DNA of 64,000 nucleotides, from the NCBI RefSeq assembly GCF_027887165.1, contig NC_077228.1, forward strand, positions 213,207,635 through 213,271,634, given 5' to 3'. Made by a program: the position numbers and the translations under genes. Position 1 is the stretch's first letter. Each line of letters begins with the position of its first letter. The notes under the pieces are model-generated. The model worked only from the letters and a program-made list of their open reading frames with translations. It ran no database searches and was not told the DNA's origin. The DNA comes from Monodelphis domestica. Its lineage: Eukaryota; Chordata; Mammalia; Didelphimorphia; Didelphidae. Positions 1 to 10,700 of this stretch are shown here, one piece after another.

Positions 1-1480
1 CTTGACTCTTGCATTTCAAAGTTTCTACTCAGCTCAGATCTTTTCCTCTTTTACTAAAGGTCATTTCCCCCCCTCTTATAGGACTTTATTCAGTTTTGCT
101 GGATAGGTTATTCTTGGTTGTAATTCTTCTTTTGCCTTTTGGAACATATTCCAAATTCTCTTTGAAATGCTAGCTGCCAAATCTTCTGTGATGATGACTG
201 TGACTCCTGGTATTTGAACTATTTATTTCTGACTGCTCCCATTATCTTTTCTTTGATATAGAAGCTCTGGGTTATTGCTATGATATTCCTTTGGCTTTTC
301 ATTTTGAGATTTCTTTTAGGAGGTAACCGGTGAATTCTATTTTCACCTTATTGTCTGTTTCTAATAAGATTGTGAGGTTTTCTTTTAGGATTTCATTCAG
401 TACAGTATCCTAGATTTTTAAAAAAATAATTTTGAAATGTTTTAAGGTAATTCAATGATTCTTAGATTATCCTGACTTGGTTTCCATTTCAGTTGTTTTT
501 GATAGGAGATACCTTATGTTTTGTTCTTTTTTAGTTTATTTTATTAATCCTTGTGGTCTCATAGAATCATTTTTTGTTTAGTGTGTTCTAATTTTCACAG
601 AATCTGTCAATTGCATAAGGTTTTTATATTTTTATACCAAACTATTTATTCTGCCTCCATCTATTTCCTTTAAAACTCTCATTTTAAATTCTTGGTCCAT
701 TTCTCTTAGGAATTCTAAAAGATCTTGTGTCCAAGCTGAATTTTTGTTTGAAGCTTTGCTAATATGCTGAGAATAATGCTGATATTATTCTTTTCTTTGA
801 GATTTGTATCTTGACCATCTCAACTATTTTTAGTATTTCTTTATCATTGCTGCCTTTTTTTAAATACCAATTTTTCTAGCCTTACATCCTGATTAGAACT
901 TTTCATAACAATAAAGCTCTACTCTTGTCTAGAAGGAATGGCAGGGGTCCTGTTTGTTACTGATTTATATTATCTGGCCCTTACTTCCTTCAAGAACTGA
1001 ATACAATGTTTTTCAAGGACTTTAAAATCAGTACAAACCAGAGGGCAGTCAACTTTCAGAGCCCTAAGGTCTGATCTGATCTAGAGCATAATCTTATCAC
1101 TGCCCTCCTGGTCTGGGCTTTGCAGAGTGCTGACTTCATTTTAAGGTCAGAGCAGCCCAGCCTCCTCCCTACTCTTCCCCTGGGCCATGATTCACCCCAG
1201 AATCTAAACTCATAGGTTTTTGGTTTCCCTCTCTTACTCCTGGTTTATGTGTTGAGTAGATTCTTTGCCCTATGCTTCTAGTCCTGGATTTTTTGACTGG
1301 ATCCATTCCCTTTTTTCTAGGGGAACACAAGTGTATTACCAAAGTTCCCTGGATCATCCCAGTTCTGTAAACTGAGAGGTTTCCTTGTATTATGTTTCTA
1401 GGCTGAGCTTTTCTGGTTGTGTTTTTCAGCAGATCTAGTCTAGGAAAATGCACTGACTAGCTTTTCTCCTTGGATTTGTT
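1..1480 (-). mobile_element. Degraded L1 5' region with ORF1 remnants (antisense)
   Basis: Read on the minus strand, scattered frames resemble L1 ORF1. Near 470-450 the bases encode DNLRIIEL, like the RRxNLRIxGxPE motif, and near 150-90 they encode LQPRITYPAKL, like the ORF1 C-terminal ISYPAKL motif. The order fits a 5'-to-3' element on the minus strand, with 900-1460 possibly its 5' UTR. Frames are interrupted many times. Family membership is from memory; a protein search would confirm or refute it. Confidence 0.5.
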
Positions 1481-1531
1481 TTGTTGTTTTTAAATCCATA
1501 TCTTCTATTTTCGAATCACTAAGGTGTATCA

Positions 1532-1684
1532 GTTCCATTGCAGAAGAGTGGTAATGGCTAGGCAACTGGAGTTAAATGACTTGTCTAGGGTCTCACAGTG
1601 AGGCAGTGTCTGAAGCCAAATTTGAACCCAGGACTCCCTCTCTCCAAGACTGGCTTTCTATCCATTGAGCCACCTAGCTACCTT
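1532..1684 (-). mobile_element. SINE type A (antisense)
   Basis: Antisense tRNA-type SINE: a GCAGAAGAGTGGTAATGGCT-like tail segment, the core TGACTTGTCTAGGGTCTCAC, and a head ending GAGCCACCTAGCTACC. Diverged, so an older copy. Confidence 0.8.
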
Positions 1685-1910
1685 CATATTTGTTTTAATG
1701 ATTCAGTTTGGTGAATTTTCTTTCTTCTCTTTTTTTTCTCCCCTTCCATCCTTGCCCAGTGGAACTGGGTGAGAACTTGGTTGTTCTGCTGTTGTTCACT
1801 CTACCATATTGAACTTGTGCTAATCAATAGGATTTTAATAGAAATGAGTGGTGTCGTGGGCATGCTGGTAAAACATAAGTTCCTTGAACTTTAAAAAATG
1901 GTCTTTCAGG

Positions 1911-2076
1911 GGCAACTAGATGGCTCAGTGGATTGAAAGCCAAGACTAGAGAAGGGAGGTCCTGGGTTCAAACATTTCCTAGCTGTATGACCCTGGGCAA
2001 GTCACTTAACCCCCACTTATCACTTTTCTGCCTTGGAACCATTACACAGTATTAATTCTAAGATAAAAGGTAATAA
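1911..2076 (+). mobile_element. SINE type A
   Basis: Sense copy running from GGGGCAACTAGATGGCTCAG through the GACCCTGGGCAAGTCACTTA core to an AAGATAAAAGGTAATAAG tail. Confidence 0.8.
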
Positions 2077-2079
2077 GTT

Positions 2080-2790
2080 GTTTGTTTGTTTGTTTTTTAA
2101 AAGAAAAGGAAAGAAAATTATCTTCCATTAAAACAATGGATAATGTAATTGTTTACATTTTTGTGGGTGCTGAAATATAGTGAATTGCTGAAATCTACAG
2201 TATTCAAACTTATCTCTAGTATAAATGGATTCACCAAAGCACATAAAGCTTTGGAGACTGTAATTTAGAATTGTAATGAAAGTGTTTTGGAAAAATTATA
2301 AGTAGGACAGAGGCTAGAATAGGGGAGGGGAGAGAGGAATGCTTTATCTTGAGGAGATAACCATCTACTCTTTTACCACTGGTATTTGCTGCAGGCTGTG
2401 ATATGGCAATAAGCCATCTTCAGAAGTTCCAAATATTTTTGCATTTGTTGCAGGGATCTGTTTACCCCAACAGGTGGAAGTGTGTCATGCCCAAAAGATA
2501 CCAACAGCTGCAGAAGCCTGGGCTCTTCAGAAACTGTCTTAAGAAATAAGTTGGAGGCCATTCCCTGTTACTGAGGCATAACTGAGGTTTGTGAGGGTCC
2601 CCCAACTGGAATAACTGCTATTTTTGTCAGCTCTACATCACCTGTTCCATTTAAACATTACAGTGAAAATGTCGGGTCTTCGCCATGTGCCCTTCTCCAG
2701 GCCCTGTTAGAGGTGGGACAATTCTGGAGGATTTCTGATTTCTTTTCTGTTACTGATTTTCAGTGCCTCCAACTTGAATTTCAAGCTGCC
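2080..2790. other. Intergenic, nothing recognised
   Basis: AT-rich sequence with no repeat or gene that I recognise. Short open frames here are unsupported. Confidence 0.4.
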
Positions 2791-2900
2791 TACATCATCA
2801 CACTGTAGGGTCTCATGTCTAGGAAATGTCTGAGGTCACATTTGAACCCAGGACTTCCCATCTCCAGACCTGGTGCTCCATCTACTGTGCTACCTATAGT
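2791..2900 (-). mobile_element. SINE fragment (antisense)
   Basis: Head half of the tRNA-type SINE in antisense: GTCTAGGAAATGTCTGAGGT, then GAACCCAGGACTTCCCATCT. The tail is not seen, so type A or B is undecided. Confidence 0.65.
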
Positions 2901-3034
2901 GGTTTAATAGTATGTACTTCTTAAACAAATGTGACATCATTTATCAGTCTGCTATCAATAAGACCTATAACCCGAACTATTTTCCCAGTAATCCCTAGTA
3001 ATGGATTCCCTCTTTGCATTCTGGTATTTGAACA

Positions 3035-3145
3035 AAGAGTTGGGAGAAACCCTGGAGATCAGGTAGTCTAACCTTTCCTATTATAGATGGACAAATTGAG
3101 GTCCCCAGAGGTGAACTAATTTGCTTGACTGGTAAACTCACTGAT
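3035..3145 (-). mobile_element. MIR-like fragment
   Basis: Contains TTATAGATGGACAAATTGAG followed by a diverged CAGAGGTGAACTAATTTGC, the usual antisense MIR core pattern. Confidence 0.45.
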
Positions 3146-4000
3146 AAGGGAGCCAAGAACGTGACACCATTTCTTGATTTCCAAATCCCTGCTCTTTTCC
3201 ATCACTCCATGATGATTTGGAGAGCTTCACTTATTCAACAGAAACACCGAGTACCTATTAGGTTGTCTGGTTTCTCTCCTAACTCAGGAAATATATTTTT
3301 GCAACGGTTGATCCAAGGGAGAAGTTTGTGGGCACAGGATGCCCCCCTCCCCCTCAGCCCTAGAAGTCAGAAGTCTTGACTCCGCAGCTGATATTATGTA
3401 ACTCTGGAGTCACTGATCTGACCTCAATTGTTAAAAAAAAAAGGATTCAGACTGGATAAGTTCCAAGATCTCTTCAAACACACTCTGTGGTTGTGGAATC
3501 AAGTTTTTCTGTCTTTGACCTTAGGGGCTCAGGCTTGTAACGAGCAGAGCTAAGTAGACACAGACAGCCATTTTAGCCTCACTAGGACAATTGCTGTTTT
3601 GCTCAGCTCTGCATCTGTTCCATTTGGCTATTCGTATTTAAATACATCCCTCCTTCTCCAGTTGGGTTCATCAGGTGGGATGAGCGGCAGTTGTTTTAGG
3701 GCAGAGAAGCCTTAGGAGTGAAAAGTCAGAGTATCTATCATGTGGAGGTTGGCATTTTCTTGCTCTTTTGTTCCCCCATCAAGTATATATGAACCTTTGC
3801 AATGTCTAAGTTACTCTGCTCAGTGCTTTGGAGGATACAGAATGGACAAGGAAAGGATGGCAGGCTTCAGAGTTGGAAGGGACCTTAGAGGTCATCTAGG
3901 CTTAGTGGCTTTATAGAAGAATAAACGGGGACTTGGAATGAGATGGGAAATAATGGTCAATAAAGCACAATAAAGGGAAGTGACAGAGTGGGGAGCAGTG
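3146..4000. other. Intergenic, mostly nothing recognised
   Basis: No supported gene. A short old-repeat signature (AGTTGGAAGGGACCTTAGAG at about 3870) recurs in mammalian genomes but I cannot name it. Confidence 0.35.
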
Positions 4001-4007
4001 AAGGAGC

Positions 4008-4190
4008 ACAAATGAATGGAGCACCAGACTTGGAGTCAGGAGCACTTGGGTTCAAATTTGACCTCAGATATTTCCTAGTTGTGTGACCCTGATCAAGTCA
4101 CTTAACCATGACTGCCCAGCCCTTACTGCCCTTCTGTCTTAGAATTGATATTAAGACAGAAGGTAAGGATAAAAAAAAAGAAAAAAGAAA
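4008..4190 (+). mobile_element. SINE type A, older copy
   Basis: GAGTCAGGAGCACTTGGGTT, then the GTGTGACCCTGATCAAGTCA core, then an AAGACAGAAGGTAAGGAT tail with an A-rich end. Confidence 0.75.
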
Positions 4191-4411
4191 AATGCCTGGA
4201 GAGGATAATATAGTGTATGTAGTGAATATAGGCTTTGAAATCAAAGAATTTGGATTTCAATCTTAGCTATTCTGTATGTAGCCTTATGATCTTTCTGGAT
4301 CTACTTCTTCTATAAAATTAAGGGACTGGATTAGTGACCTTTGAGGATACTTCTATCTCTAAATTAGTGATCCTATGATTTGATCCAGAGCCTTCTTACT
4401 CTAAATTCAAT

Positions 4412-4605
4412 CCAGGGGCAGCTAAGTGGCTCAGTGAATAGAGAGTTAAGCCTGGAGATAAGAGGTCCTGGATTCAAATCTGATCTCAGACACTTCTTAG
4501 CTATGTGACTCTGGGCAAGTCACTTAACCCCAATAGTCTATCCCTTACTACTCTTCAGCCTTGGAACCAATACTTGGCATTAATTCTAAGACCAAAAGCA
4601 AGAGT
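4412..4605 (+). mobile_element. SINE type A
   Basis: GGGGCAGCTAAGTGGCTCAG head, CTCTGGGCAAGTCACTTAAC core and ACCAAAAGCAAGAGTTTTTA tail. Confidence 0.8.
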
Positions 4606-4649
4606 TTTTAAAAAATCAAATCCAAATATCCATCAAATATTCAAATTTC

Positions 4650-4865
4650 AGGGGGATAATTTTGCTTGAGCATTTATTAAGTGCCTACTCTGTTCTGGGC
4701 ACTGTCCTTCATGCCAGACAAAAAATGAAATAGCCCCAGCTTACAAAGAGTGTATATTCTTTCAGAAGAGACAACATATACATAAATAAGTATATGCAGA
4801 ATAAATATATGGTAATTTGTTTTGGGGGTGGATTAGGGAAAGGGTACTATCTTTTAATATTTTCA
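4650..4865 (-). mobile_element. L2-like LINE 3' end (antisense)
   Basis: CATTTATTAAGTGCCTACTC and a following CTGGGCACTG are the familiar antisense L2 3' terminus. This probably belongs to the same broken element as 5066-5830. Confidence 0.5.
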
Positions 4866-4869
4866 CTAA

Positions 4870-5065
4870 AAAATAGGTGGTACAGTGGATAGAGTACCTG
4901 ACTTGGAGTCAGGAAAACTCATCTTCCTGAGTTCAAATCTAGCTTCAGATTCCTAGCTGTATGACCGCCAGTAAGTGGCTTTTGCCTTAATTCTTCATCT
5001 GTAAAATGAGCTGGAGAAGGAAACCACAAAATGCTTCAGTAACTCTACCAAGAAAATCCCAAATG
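4870..5065 (+). mobile_element. SINE type B
   Basis: Head at TAGGTGGTACAGTGGATAG, tail TCATCTGTAAAATGAGCTGG plus GAGAAGGAAACCACAAAATG. It splits the L2-like sequence around it. Confidence 0.75.
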
Positions 5066-5830
5066 AGGTTATGATGTCAGACAAACTGAACAACAAAATA
5101 AAAAATTCATCTTTTTGTTGAAACATTCTGTGAAGTACTTTGGTACAGGAAATTCGCCTGATATTTTCCTAAAGTACTGAAGGGCTGCATACTCTACATC
5201 CACATAACTATACAATTTTGCAAAGAGCTTTTCATTTAACAGACTTAAAAAAAAAGAATTTATAATAAGGTAGTAAAGCCTAGATGGGGCCAGGTTCTGA
5301 AGAGTTTTAAAAGCCAAACAGAGGAATTTATATTTTATCCTAGAAGCAAGAAGGAGCCATTGGAGTTTATTGGGTCAGAGGACTCATATAGATCCGACCC
5401 AGCCATAAGAAATATGACTTTGTTAGCTGTGGAGGATAAATCAGAAGGGAGAGAAACTGGAGGTGGAGAGATTGGCTAGAAAGCTATTTAAGTAGTTGAG
5501 AAGTGAAGGCAGCCTGAACTAGAGGGATGACTGAGTGAGGAGAAGGGAATATAAAGGAGAGATATCATAGAGGTAGAAACATATGGGATAAGAGTTGAGG
5601 ATGACATTGAGTTTGTGAACCTAGGTGAGGAGGATGGTAGGGGAAGTTTTGGAGGAGGGATGGATTTAGGAATGAAGATAAATTCTGTTTTCAATACACT
5701 GTTTGACTTGACTTGCTATATCCAGTTTCCAACGTCCAACAGACAGGTAGTGATACATAGCTAGAGCTCAGGATAGAGACTGGGGCTGGATGTGTAGATC
5801 TGGGAAACATCTGCATAGCTAATTGAACCC
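5066..5830 (-). mobile_element. L2/CR1-like LINE reverse-transcriptase remnant (antisense)
   Basis: A minus-strand frame near 5317-5240 reads MAFKTLQNLAPSRLYYLI, like the L2/CR1 C-terminal KALHxLAPxYLxxLI motif. Downstream GA-rich sequence continues the same antisense ORF pattern in broken frames. The element continues at 6076-6360 after a SINE insertion. Confidence 0.5.
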
Positions 5831-5832
5831 AA

Positions 5833-6075
5833 GGACAGCTAGGTGGCTGGGTGGATAGAATGCTGGACTGGGAGTTAACAAGACTCATTTTCCTGAGTTC
5901 AAATCTGGCTTCAGACACTTACTAAAGCTGGGTGACCCTGGAAAAATCACTTAACCCTGTTTGCCTCAGTTTCTTCATCTGTAAAATGAGCTGGAGAAGG
6001 AAATGGCAAACCACTCTATCTTTGCCAAGAAAATCCCAAGTGGGATCAAGAAGAGTTGGACTGAAAAAAAAACTG
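5833..6075 (+). mobile_element. SINE type B inserted in L2-like LINE
   Basis: GGACAGCTAGGTGGCTGGGT head, TCATCTGTAAAATGAGCTGG tail, GAGAAGGAAATGGCAAACCA, and an end near GATCAAGAAGAGTTGGACTG. TTGAACC occurs before and after it (5824-5830 and a TTGAACCTAG near 6081), suggesting a short target-site duplication. Confidence 0.75.
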
Positions 6076-6360
6076 AACAAATTGAACCTAGAGGAGCTGA
6101 TGAGATCACCCAGTGAGATAATATGGAAAGAGAATATAGCTTATGATTGGGAGACACCCACAATGAATGGGAGTGGCATAGAGAAAAGTCCAACAAAGAC
6201 ACTAAGGAGGGGACGGTCAGACGGGTAGGAGTACCCAAATTCCAGAAAGAAAAGAAGACCCGGGAGGAAAAAGTGATCGTTATTATTCAGTGCTGGAGAG
6301 AGTTCAAGAAGAATGAGGACTGAAACTGAGAAAAGATATATTCTATTTAACAATTATAAG
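6076..6360 (-). mobile_element. L2/CR1-like LINE, continuation
   Basis: GATGAGATCACCCAGTGAGA and the following GA-rich sequence continue the antisense LINE pattern seen at 5066-5830. Confidence 0.4.
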
Positions 6361-6497
6361 ATCAAAGATATACCCTTGGCACCTAGCACTATACAGTAGG
6401 TGCTTAACCAGTGTGTTGAACCCAGAGAATAAAAAAAAAACAATTAAGAAAGGTCATAAAGCTGCTCAATCTTCAAAGGCAAAATTGTTTTAACGAG

Positions 6498-6525
6498 GCC
6501 TTTTCTTTTCTTTTCTTTTCTTTTT
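6498..6525 (+). repeat. (TTTTC)n microsatellite
   Basis: About five TTTTC units directly upstream of the JPT1 promoter region. Confidence 0.85.
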
Positions 6526-6599
6526 TAACCAAGGCTCTATGAGAGCCAGCAGTTGTCTTTATTCTACTCCCTTATAATTGACAGGAAGTTTAACTTATA

Positions 6600-7700
6600 G
6601 TTAGCACGGGCCAGGGTTCCCCTTTGTCCAATCACCTCCTCACATTTCGGGGAGTGGGGCGGGCACTGAAGCTCCACCCCTTCTCAGGAAGGGGGTGGGT
6701 CTTAGGCCTCTTGTACCGCGGCATGAGGCTGCCTGGCAGCCCATCGAGCCAATGGAAATGAAATTGCCAGTTTGAATGGCCCAATCCAGAATGGGGGAGA
6801 GGCGGGGTCTCAGCCCTGTATAAAAAGAGCGGCCAGGGGCGGAGTGGGGTAGAGGGTGGCTTTTTTTGTGTGTGTGTCTGTGTGTGGTAGGGTCTCTCTG
6901 TGTTTGTGAACGTGTGTTCGGTTGGACCCGTCTGAGCGCGGCGCTGCGCTTCCTTACCGTTCGTCCTCCCCCGTCCCGGGCCGGCTCCGACTTCACCATG
7001 ACCACCACCACTACCTTCAAGGGCGTCGACCCCAATGGCAGGAATAGCTCCCGGTAAGCGGGGGAGGACGAGGAAGACGGAAGAGGAGGAGGAGGAAGAT
7101 TCTTGAACCGGGGGGAGGGGAGAGGGGGGTGGCCCGAGGTCCCCGAGTTGTATCCCCTTAGGTGCTGGAGGGCGTGGGTGGGGATGAGGGATTCCTCGAG
7201 TGGCGGCCCACCTCAGCCGTTGGTCGGGCCCCCCCTTTCTCAGGGTTGGCTGAGTGGGTCTCCCCGGGGATGGAGAGAGGGGGGAGCGAGGCTCCTTTGT
7301 GTGAGGGGCCGGGCCGGCACTGGCTGCCCCACCCGGCTCACCTGCCGTGGGGCTCGTGGTCCCCACTCTGCCCTAGCCGGAGCCAGCCTGTGCTTTGGAA
7401 AAGGGGGAAGCAGTGGAGGAAATCCTTGAGGATCCCCTTCCTTCCCCCCATGCCAATTGACACATTTGACCACCCGGCAGTCAAGCTCGCAGCCTGGAGT
7501 ACCTTGTCTGTCATAGTCTGCAATAGCCGGGACTTTATGCTTCTTCCTTCCCCGTCACCCCCCACCCCCAAGGCCCGGCTCGTGGCCCCTGCATGCACCT
7601 TCCCTCCTTCCTCCCTGCGGGGAGGGTGTTCTAGTGTCTGGGTGTAACCCATTCTCTCCTCGCAGGACTGGATTGGAAGTGGCTCGGGGAAGTAGCCTTC
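6600..7700 (+). promoter_or_regulatory. JPT1: JPT1 CpG-island promoter with TATA and CCAAT boxes
   Basis: GC- and CpG-rich block spanning the JPT1 first exon. A TATAAAAA box lies at 6819-6826, about 170 bases upstream of the ATG. CCAAT pentamers lie at 6628-6632, 6749-6753 and 6781-6785. A GT-rich 5' UTR follows at about 6865-6920. The combination of a TATA box with CCAAT boxes inside a CpG island is seen directly; transcription start near 6845-6855 is inferred from TATA spacing. Confidence 0.75.
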
Positions 7701-10700
7701 CCTTGACAAAGGAAGGCTCTCTACCCCACCCACTTCATCCCCTAGCCAAGCCCACCTGAGAACCTTGGGTCCTAGAAATCCTCTCTCTGGTCCACCCTTT
7801 TGGACCTCACCCTCTTATTCCTTCCCCTCTCTGCTTTTTCCCCTGGACATTTCTCCGGGGAATTTATTTTCCCGTTTTCCCGTTGCAGCAGCTTTCTGCA
7901 CTTGGGTGGGGCTGGAGGCACATCCATTGTCTCTTCTGTGGCTGCTCCACCTGGGAAGAAGCTCCTCTGCAGGCTGGGAGGCGGTTATCAACTCCTCTTT
8001 AACTCAGCCTGGTGGTTTGGGGGAGGCAGTGAAGGGCTTATGAGGTCCTGGCTGAAACCCTTTAGGCCCTTCACTTCCTGGAAAGGTTTGATGGTTTTCT
8101 TTAAGGTGTCTACATTGTTTAAGCTAATCGGGTACTGTTGCTTTAAATGTATTATAGCCAGCTTGAAATGAGCATGCTCCTCCTGGGTTGGAGGAGGCTT
8201 AGATTCTACTTTGCTTGAATGTGTCTCAGTTCTCCGTTGATCAGTGCTGTTTTGGCAAGTGGCTGGTATTGGGGTCCTAGGGAAATGTTACACAGGGAGC
8301 CATTTTGTGGGGCCAAGGAGGCAGGGAAATGACAACAGTATTTTATAGGGTCGATGGGAGCGGGGTTAGACCACTTGAATAAAAAGCAGGTCTCCGTGGT
8401 AAATTAGTGCAAATTAGACAATAAAAACTTTAAGTTAAACTCAACACCTTAAATGTTTTTCAAAGAAAAATAAAAGTGTTTATGAGCCTCTGTGTGACTT
8501 TACACAGCTGTTGTTTAAGGGACTATCTGGAAACCACTTAGTTGGCATTACTTTCTAATTCACTTGATTTTTTTTACAATATGTCAGGTATCATTGCTAG
8601 CTTTCTCAATGGGTGGTGGAGAGAATTGGAACTCAGGTTTAAAAATAAAAAAATAAAGTATAAAATCGGGTGGTCGAGATTTTTTTTAAAGGCAACTAAT
8701 GACAATGACTTATTGGGGGAAGGTGAGCAACACTTAGTTGAAAATTTAGGTATAAAACCAAGAAAATACTTGATTGCTTCTTGCCTTGCCATCTTTGAGC
8801 TGGAATGTTAAATAAACACAAATTAACTTTTGGAAAGAGTGGTTTTAAGTATGAAAACAAGCCTTGGTTTTGTATTTCCTTAGAAGTATCTCCTGTGATT
8901 TCATCAACTTATCTTTAACTGCCTGAAAAGGTTAGAATGAAATTGCAAAATTTGGAATTTTGGGGACCATTTTTGGTACTGTTTATACACATTTTGGTGT
9001 GTATAGTAGTACACACATCACACAAAGGCTCAAAAATACTTTTATTTTTCTTTGAAAAACCCTTTTTGAGTTAAGTTTTATTTAAAGTTTTTATTGTCTG
9101 AAAAGCATTAATTTACCATGGAGATTATGACTTCTATAATCACCTATGTTATTGTGCCTTACTTTGTTTTCATTCTGTTTCTCCAGAACTTCTTGTCTCA
9201 TCTTTGCCAGATTTGTACTTCATCAAGGGTTCTTAATCTGGGGCCTGAGAAGTTTGTTTTTAAATAACTTTCAATATAATTGGTTTTGCATTTACATTAC
9301 TCTGAGAAGGGGAACATAAGCTTTACCAGCTTCCAAAAGGGGAGGGTCCATTATGAAAAGTTAGAGAACTCCTGCTCTACATACTTGTTTGGCTTGAGAT
9401 TTTCTTTCCCCTTGGTAAAAGTAAACCGATTTTGAAGAGGTAAAGTTAGAAGATCACATGGGGGTGGGTGGGGAAATGCATTCTACCACCAAATAGCCTA
9501 GTATTAATAACATGCTTGATCAGAAATTAGCCATAGTTTGTAATATTCCAAGGGGAGAGTAAACTCCACATTTTAAGAAGTTATTTCTATTTGATTTTTA
9601 AATCTCCTGAACCTTTGTTTAGGGACTTTTCCTATTTGCTACTGTAAATGTCATGAACAACAGCTTACTGTGTTGTGGGGAGGCCTTGATATTGGCAATT
9701 GTATAGAAGGAACACTGTTTAAACTTAGGGGGAGACAATGCTTTTGCTTTTTTTAAACTGTTACTAGACTAAAAAAAATACAGTAAAACTCTTTAAGTGT
9801 CCCAGTTCTGAATATATTTATTTACTGTTTACTGTGCCTTCCTTCTTAATTAAAAGCTTTCCAACAATGAGAGTGAAGGGGGAAGGTGGACTAAAGTTAA
9901 TTGGCTAGAATAATTCAAGTAGTTTAGCTGATAAGATCATAGATTTAGAGTTAGGAGAGATCTTAGAAGTTATTTAGCCCAACCTCATTTTGCAGTTGAG
10001 AAAATGAGGCTGCGGTCCTTTTATTTCAAATTTAGTGCCTGGATACAGATAGTAAGTTGGCATTAGTGCTTTTATGGTTTATCAAGTACTTTCCTCAAAC
10101 AACCTTGTGCAAGTATTAACTTATTTTTAAAACTGATTCCATTGTGACTTTTAGTTGAGAATATGGAACACAATGGATAAAGGGCTGGTCTTGGAATCTG
10201 CTAGACTTAAGTTCAGATAGCAAGTTCATATACCAAATCTGATAATGTTTAGCTGGAGGAATTCCTTTTTATAATCAGCAAGCATGTACTAAGTGCCCTC
10301 TGTGTCAGGTATTATAGAAACAGAAGAGATGAAACAGTCCTTGGCCTTGAAGAGCTTACACAGTATTAGAATATATATTTGTATACATATACACATATAC
10401 TATAGATGTATGTGTGTACACACAAACATACCTACAAACATGCAAAATAAATACAAGGTAATTTGGAAGGACAGACACCAGCACCCTGGAGGAATCAGAA
10501 GACATGTTCTGAAGACCTCCCTTCTCCCAAGAATTCTGAAGGAAGCTAAGCTAAGAAGTCTTAAGAGGTGAAGGTGAGGAAGGGAGTACATTCCTGGCAT
10601 GATGAAGGTGGGTACAATCTATGCAAGGGCATAGACACAGAATATGGGATGGTGTAGGCGAAGGACAGTAAGAAGGCTAGTTTGGCTAGAGAGGAATGTG

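Noticed and set aside
5069-5317. Minus-strand 82-codon frame
   Set aside because: LAPSRLYYLI and neighbours identify it as L2/CR1-like LINE debris.
6632-7366. 244-codon minus-strand open frame over the JPT1 promoter and exon 1
   Set aside because: Pro/Ser/Gly-rich low-complexity translation of GC-rich promoter DNA; overlaps the real JPT1 start on the other strand.
7103-7647. Overlapping plus-strand open frames in JPT1 intron 1
   Set aside because: They lie just after the exon 1 splice donor, have no recognisable domain and follow CpG-island composition.
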